From positions 78,262,399 through 78,326,398 of the forward strand of contig CM039462.1 of NCBI GenBank assembly GCA_022414725.1: DNA of 64,000 nucleotides, given 5' to 3'. The stretch is from Microglena sp. YARC (Eukaryota > Chlorophyta > Chlorophyceae > Chlamydomonadales > Chlamydomonadaceae). The first letter of the stretch is position 1. The number at the start of each line of letters is the position of its first letter. Of the stretch, positions 60,931-64,000 are shown one piece after another. The translations under genes and the position numbers were made by a program. The notes below the pieces were generated by a model that worked only from the letters and a program-made list of their open reading frames with translations, did not search any database and was not told where the DNA came from.

Positions 60931-62300
60931 AGCTAGTGGGGGTGGGTGTTTGGGTTACGTTAGGGTGCGGTGTTGTTGGTGGTGGGAGGGTGTTGTGTTT
61001 TTGGTGTGGTGGGTTAAGGGTTGCAGGTGTTAGGTTGTGGTGGAATTAGGGGTTGCGGGTGTTAGGGTGGTTGGTGGATTAGGTGCGGGTGTTAGGTCGG
61101 GTGTTAGGTGTGGTGGATTAGGGTGCGGGTTTAGGAGCGTGTGTAGGTTGTGGTGGATTAGGGTGCGGGTGTTTAGGGTTGGTTGGTGGATTAAGGGTGG
61201 GCGTGGTGTTTAGGGTTGTGGTGGGTTATGGGTGCAGGTGTTAGGTTGTGGTGGATTGGGTGCGGGGTGTTAAGGGGTGGTGGTTGATTTAGGGTTTCGG
61301 GTGTTTAGGGTGCGTGTGTTAGTTGTGGGTGGATTAGGGTGCAGGTGTTAGGGTGCGTGTGTTAGGTTGGTGGCTGATTGGGTGCGGGTGTTAGGTGCGT
61401 GTTGTTAGGTGGTGGTGGGATTAGGTGCGGGTGGTTTAGGTGGTGGGGATTAAGGTCGGGTTAGGGTGCGTGGTGTTTAGGTTGTGGTGGATTAGGGTGG
61501 CGGGTGTTAGGTGGTGTGGATTAGGGTGCGGGTGTTAGGAGTGCGTGTGTTAGGGTTGTGGTGGATTACGGGTGCGGGTGTTAGGGGTGCGTGTGTAGGT
61601 GTTGGTGGATTTAAGGGTGCGTTGTTAGGTTGTGGTGGATTTAGGGTTGCGGGTGTTAGGGTTGGCGTGTGTTGGTGGTGGGGGGGTTTGGGTGGGGGTG
61701 GTTGGTGGTAGTTGGGTTGGGGTGCGGCGTGTTAGGCGTGCGGGTTGGTTAGGTGGGTGGTGGATTTAGGGGTTGCGGGTGTTTTAGGGTTGGGCGGGTG
61801 TTAGTTGTGGTGGGATTAAGGTGCGGGGTTTAGGGTTGCGGGTGTTAGTTGTGGTGGAGTTAGGGTGCGGGTGTTTGGTGGGTGGGTGGATTAGGGTGCG
61901 GGTGTTAAGGAGTGCGGTGGTGGTGGTGGGTTAGGGTGCGGTGTGTTAGGTGTGGGGGGTTAGGGTGGCGGGTGTTGGTGGTGGTGTTTAGGTTCGGTGT
62001 TCAGGTTGGTTGTGGATTTATTAGGGCGGCGGGTCGGTGGTGTTTGGTGGATTAGGGTATGGGTGGTTGTGGTGGTGGGTTAGGGTGCGGGTGTTAGGGT
62101 GCGGGTTTAGGTGTGGTGGATTAGGGGTGCGGGTGTTTGGGTGGTGGGGGGTGGTAGGGTGGCGGGTGTTAGAGGTGCGGGTGTTAGGTGGTGGTGGTGG
62201 ATTAGGGTGCGTGTGTTAGAGGTGGTGGATTAGGGTGCGGACCGTGTTAGGTTGGTGGTGGATTGGGGTGCGGGTGTTAGGGTGCGGGTGTTAGGTGGTC
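60931..62300. repeat. Subtelomeric minisatellite GGATTAGGGTGCGGGTGTTA
   Basis: Degenerate units of GGTGGATTAGGGTGCGGGTG and TTAGGGTGCGTGTGTTAGG, about 20-35 bp. TTAGGG is embedded in each unit. The G-rich strand is plus, as at a right-hand chromosome end. Indels are frequent. Confidence 0.85.
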
Positions 62301-64000
62301 GTGGTGGTATGAGGTATGGAGGCTTTGATAAGGGATGGCCATGAGGCGGTGAGTGTTAGCTAGGGGGGGAGGGGTAATGTGTGTTGGTGGTGGTGGTATT
62401 GAGGTATGGAGGCTTTTCAGCAGGGACGGCCATCAGGCGGTGAGTGTAAGCTAGGGGGGAGGGGTATGTGTGTGTTTGGTTGTGTTGTGTGCTGTGTGGA
62501 GGGGGGGCTGTATGTGTGTTCGGGGGTGGGTGGTGGTTTGTGGTGTGGTATGAGGTCCTGGAGGCCTTTCAGCAGGGACGGCCATCAGGCGGTTGAGTAT
62601 AAGCTAGGGGGGGGGGGGGGAGGGGTATGTGTGTTGTTTGGTTGCGTGTGTGTGTGTGTATGTATTGGGTCCACCCCCCTCCCACCCCCCCGCACACGCA
62701 CACGCACACGCACACCACACACACACACAGAGCTAGTGTGTAAGCTAGGGGGTTGTTTTGTATGGGAGGGTGGTTGGGTTGGGTTGCATTACAAGGTTGG
62801 GTGGTGGTTTGGGTGGTGGTGGTGGTGGTGGTGGTGGTGGTGGTGGTGGTGGTGGTGGTGGAACGACGGTCTGTTAGCTTTGAACAGGGATGGCCATGAG
62901 GGGGTGAGTGTTGTGGGGGAGGTTGTGTGTGGTTTGTGTGGGTCAGTGGGTGTGTTGGTGTGGGTTGTGGTGTGGGGTGGTGGTGGTGGTGGTGGTGGTG
63001 GGTGAACGAGGTCTGTTAGCTTTGTAAACAGGGATGGCCATGAGGGGGTGAGTGTTGTGGCGGGGAGGGTTGTGTGTGGTTTTTGTGTGGGTCAGTGGGT
63101 GTTGGTGTGTGGGTGGTGGTGTGGGTGGTGGTGGTGGTGGTGGTGGTGGTGGAACGAGGTCTGTTAGCTTTGAACAGGGATGGCCATGAGGGGGTGAGTG
63201 TTGTGGGGGAGGTTGTGTGTGGTTTGTGTGGGTCAGTGGGTGTTGGTGTGGGTTGATGTGGTGGTGGTGGTGGTGGTGGGTGGTGGTGGTGGAACGAGTC
63301 TGTTTAGCTTTTGAACAGGGATGGCATGCGGGGGTGAGTGTTGTGGGGGAAGGTTTGTGGTTTGTGTGGGTCAAGTGGGGTGGTTGGTGTGGAGTGGTGT
63401 GGTGTGGTGGTGGTGGTGGTGGTGGAACAAGGTTCTGTTTTAGCTGTTGGAACAGGGAGGGACAGCCATGACGGGGGTGAGTGTTGTGTGGGGAGGTTGT
63501 GTGTGTGGTTTGTGTGCGGTCAGTGGGTGTTGTTGGTTGTGTGGTGTGGTGTGGGTGATGGTGGTGGTATGAGGTCTGTTAGCTTTGAACAGGGATGGCC
63601 ATGAGGGGGTGAGTGTTGTGTGGGAGGTTGTGTGTGGTTTGTGTGGGTCAGTGGTGTGTTGGTGTGTGTGTTGGTGTGGGGTGATGGTGGTGGTTGAGGT
63701 CTGTTAGCATTTTGAGGGTATGGGCCCCCCCGCCCCCCCATGAGGGGTGATGTTTGTGGGGGACGGTTGATGTGTGGTTTGTGCATGAGGGGGGGTTGAG
63801 TGGGTTCAGTGGGGGAGGTTTGTGTGGTGGTTTGTGTGTTGGTGACTGGGTGAGTCTGTTAGCTTTGGAACAGGGATGGCATGAGGGGGTGAGTGTTGCC
63901 CTTTTTTGGGAAAAAACCAAGGAGGTTTGTGTGTGGTTTGTGTGGGTCAGTGGGTGTTGGTGTGTGTGTGGTGTGGGTGATGGTGGTGGTATGAGGTCTG
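62301..64000. repeat. GT-rich subtelomeric repeat, about 145-bp unit
   Basis: Unit: GTCTGTTAGCTTTGAACAGG then GATGGCCATGAGGGGGTGAG, TGTTGTGGGGGAGGTTGTGT, GGTCAGTGGGTGTTGG and a (GGT)n tract of variable length, repeated about 10 times to the window end. It shares the ACAGGGATGGCCATGAGG core with 59.6-60.9 kb. No gene. Confidence 0.85.

Overview
The window looks like a eukaryotic chromosome arm, probably from a protist, alga or fungus-like microbe. It carries decaying DNA from a large nucleocytoplasmic DNA virus and ends in subtelomeric satellite. The viral signs are: two helicase-primase genes of the D5 type (archaeo-eukaryotic primase plus SF3 helicase); F-box/ankyrin-like genes and W-rich repeat genes in several copies; caspase-like genes; IQ-motif genes; and three exact AAAATTGA boxes 60-75 nt upstream of start codons, the early promoter word known from mimivirus-like viruses. 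The eukaryotic signs are: CCCTAAA telomere-type repeats, many MITE-like elements, Tc1/mariner-IS630 transposon remains, long satellites, and a scaffold gap of 1,000 N. Most longer genes are broken by one or more frameshifts, so many are called pseudogenes here. Some breaks fall in homopolymers and could be sequencing errors. I cannot name the host or the virus.

Layout. 0.1-7.4 kb: caspase-like gene, coiled-coil gene, F-box-like gene, a broken unknown gene, two tandem IQ-motif paralogues with AAAATTGA promoters, and small hypothetical genes. 7.9-11.7 kb: D5 gene 1, interrupted by a 447-bp MITE. 11.6-14.4 kb: about 14 tandem copies of a 201-bp unit that begins inside the 3' end of D5 gene 1. 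14.5-16 kb: membrane/coiled-coil gene and W-repeat gene 1. 16.4-20.3 kb: D5 gene 2 (minus strand, broken) with a perfect 33-bp-arm hairpin beside it. 20.7-21.9 kb: a roughly 340-bp tandem repeat. 22-28.5 kb: small genes, an Ala-rich broken gene, a second caspase-like remnant and decayed W-repeat gene 2. 29-36.2 kb: a broken unknown gene with a large hairpin, then two F-box/ankyrin genes in inverted orientation around a 2.2-kb spacer. 36.5-40.1 kb: a 3.6-kb transposon with TA-flanked terminal inverted repeats. It carries a Fanzor (eukaryotic TnpB-like RNA-guided nuclease) gene and an IS630/Tc1-mariner transposase, and it sits inside an LRAT-domain gene. 41-51 kb: a long intact unknown gene, intact W-repeat gene 3, a tRNA-like sequence, a PD-(D/E)XK-like gene and dispersed repeats. 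51.2-55.5 kb: a third and a fourth ankyrin array, both full of small indels. 55.5-56.5 kb: N gap. 56.5-64 kb: an AT-rich ~110-bp satellite, a C-rich stretch, then G-rich GGATTAGGGTGCGGG-type and GT-rich subtelomeric arrays. Their G-rich strand runs rightward, as expected near a right-hand chromosome end.

How it fits together. Three mobile families explain much of the structure. Family A has ends CAGTCGGCGGAACAG / CACTCGACGGAATAC and TA flanks; it includes the Fanzor transposon and its short derivatives, which cut D5 gene 1 and the LRAT gene. Family B is a ~160-bp palindromic MITE with TGGGCGTTCCTGCCTCCCGG ends, in at least eight full or partial copies. A third repeat is a gene-boundary segment containing CCCACTTTATTTGAGAACA, placed just upstream of several ORFs. 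The Fanzor-mariner element and its conserved, hairpin-bearing 3' end (a candidate guide RNA) are the most interesting system in the window.
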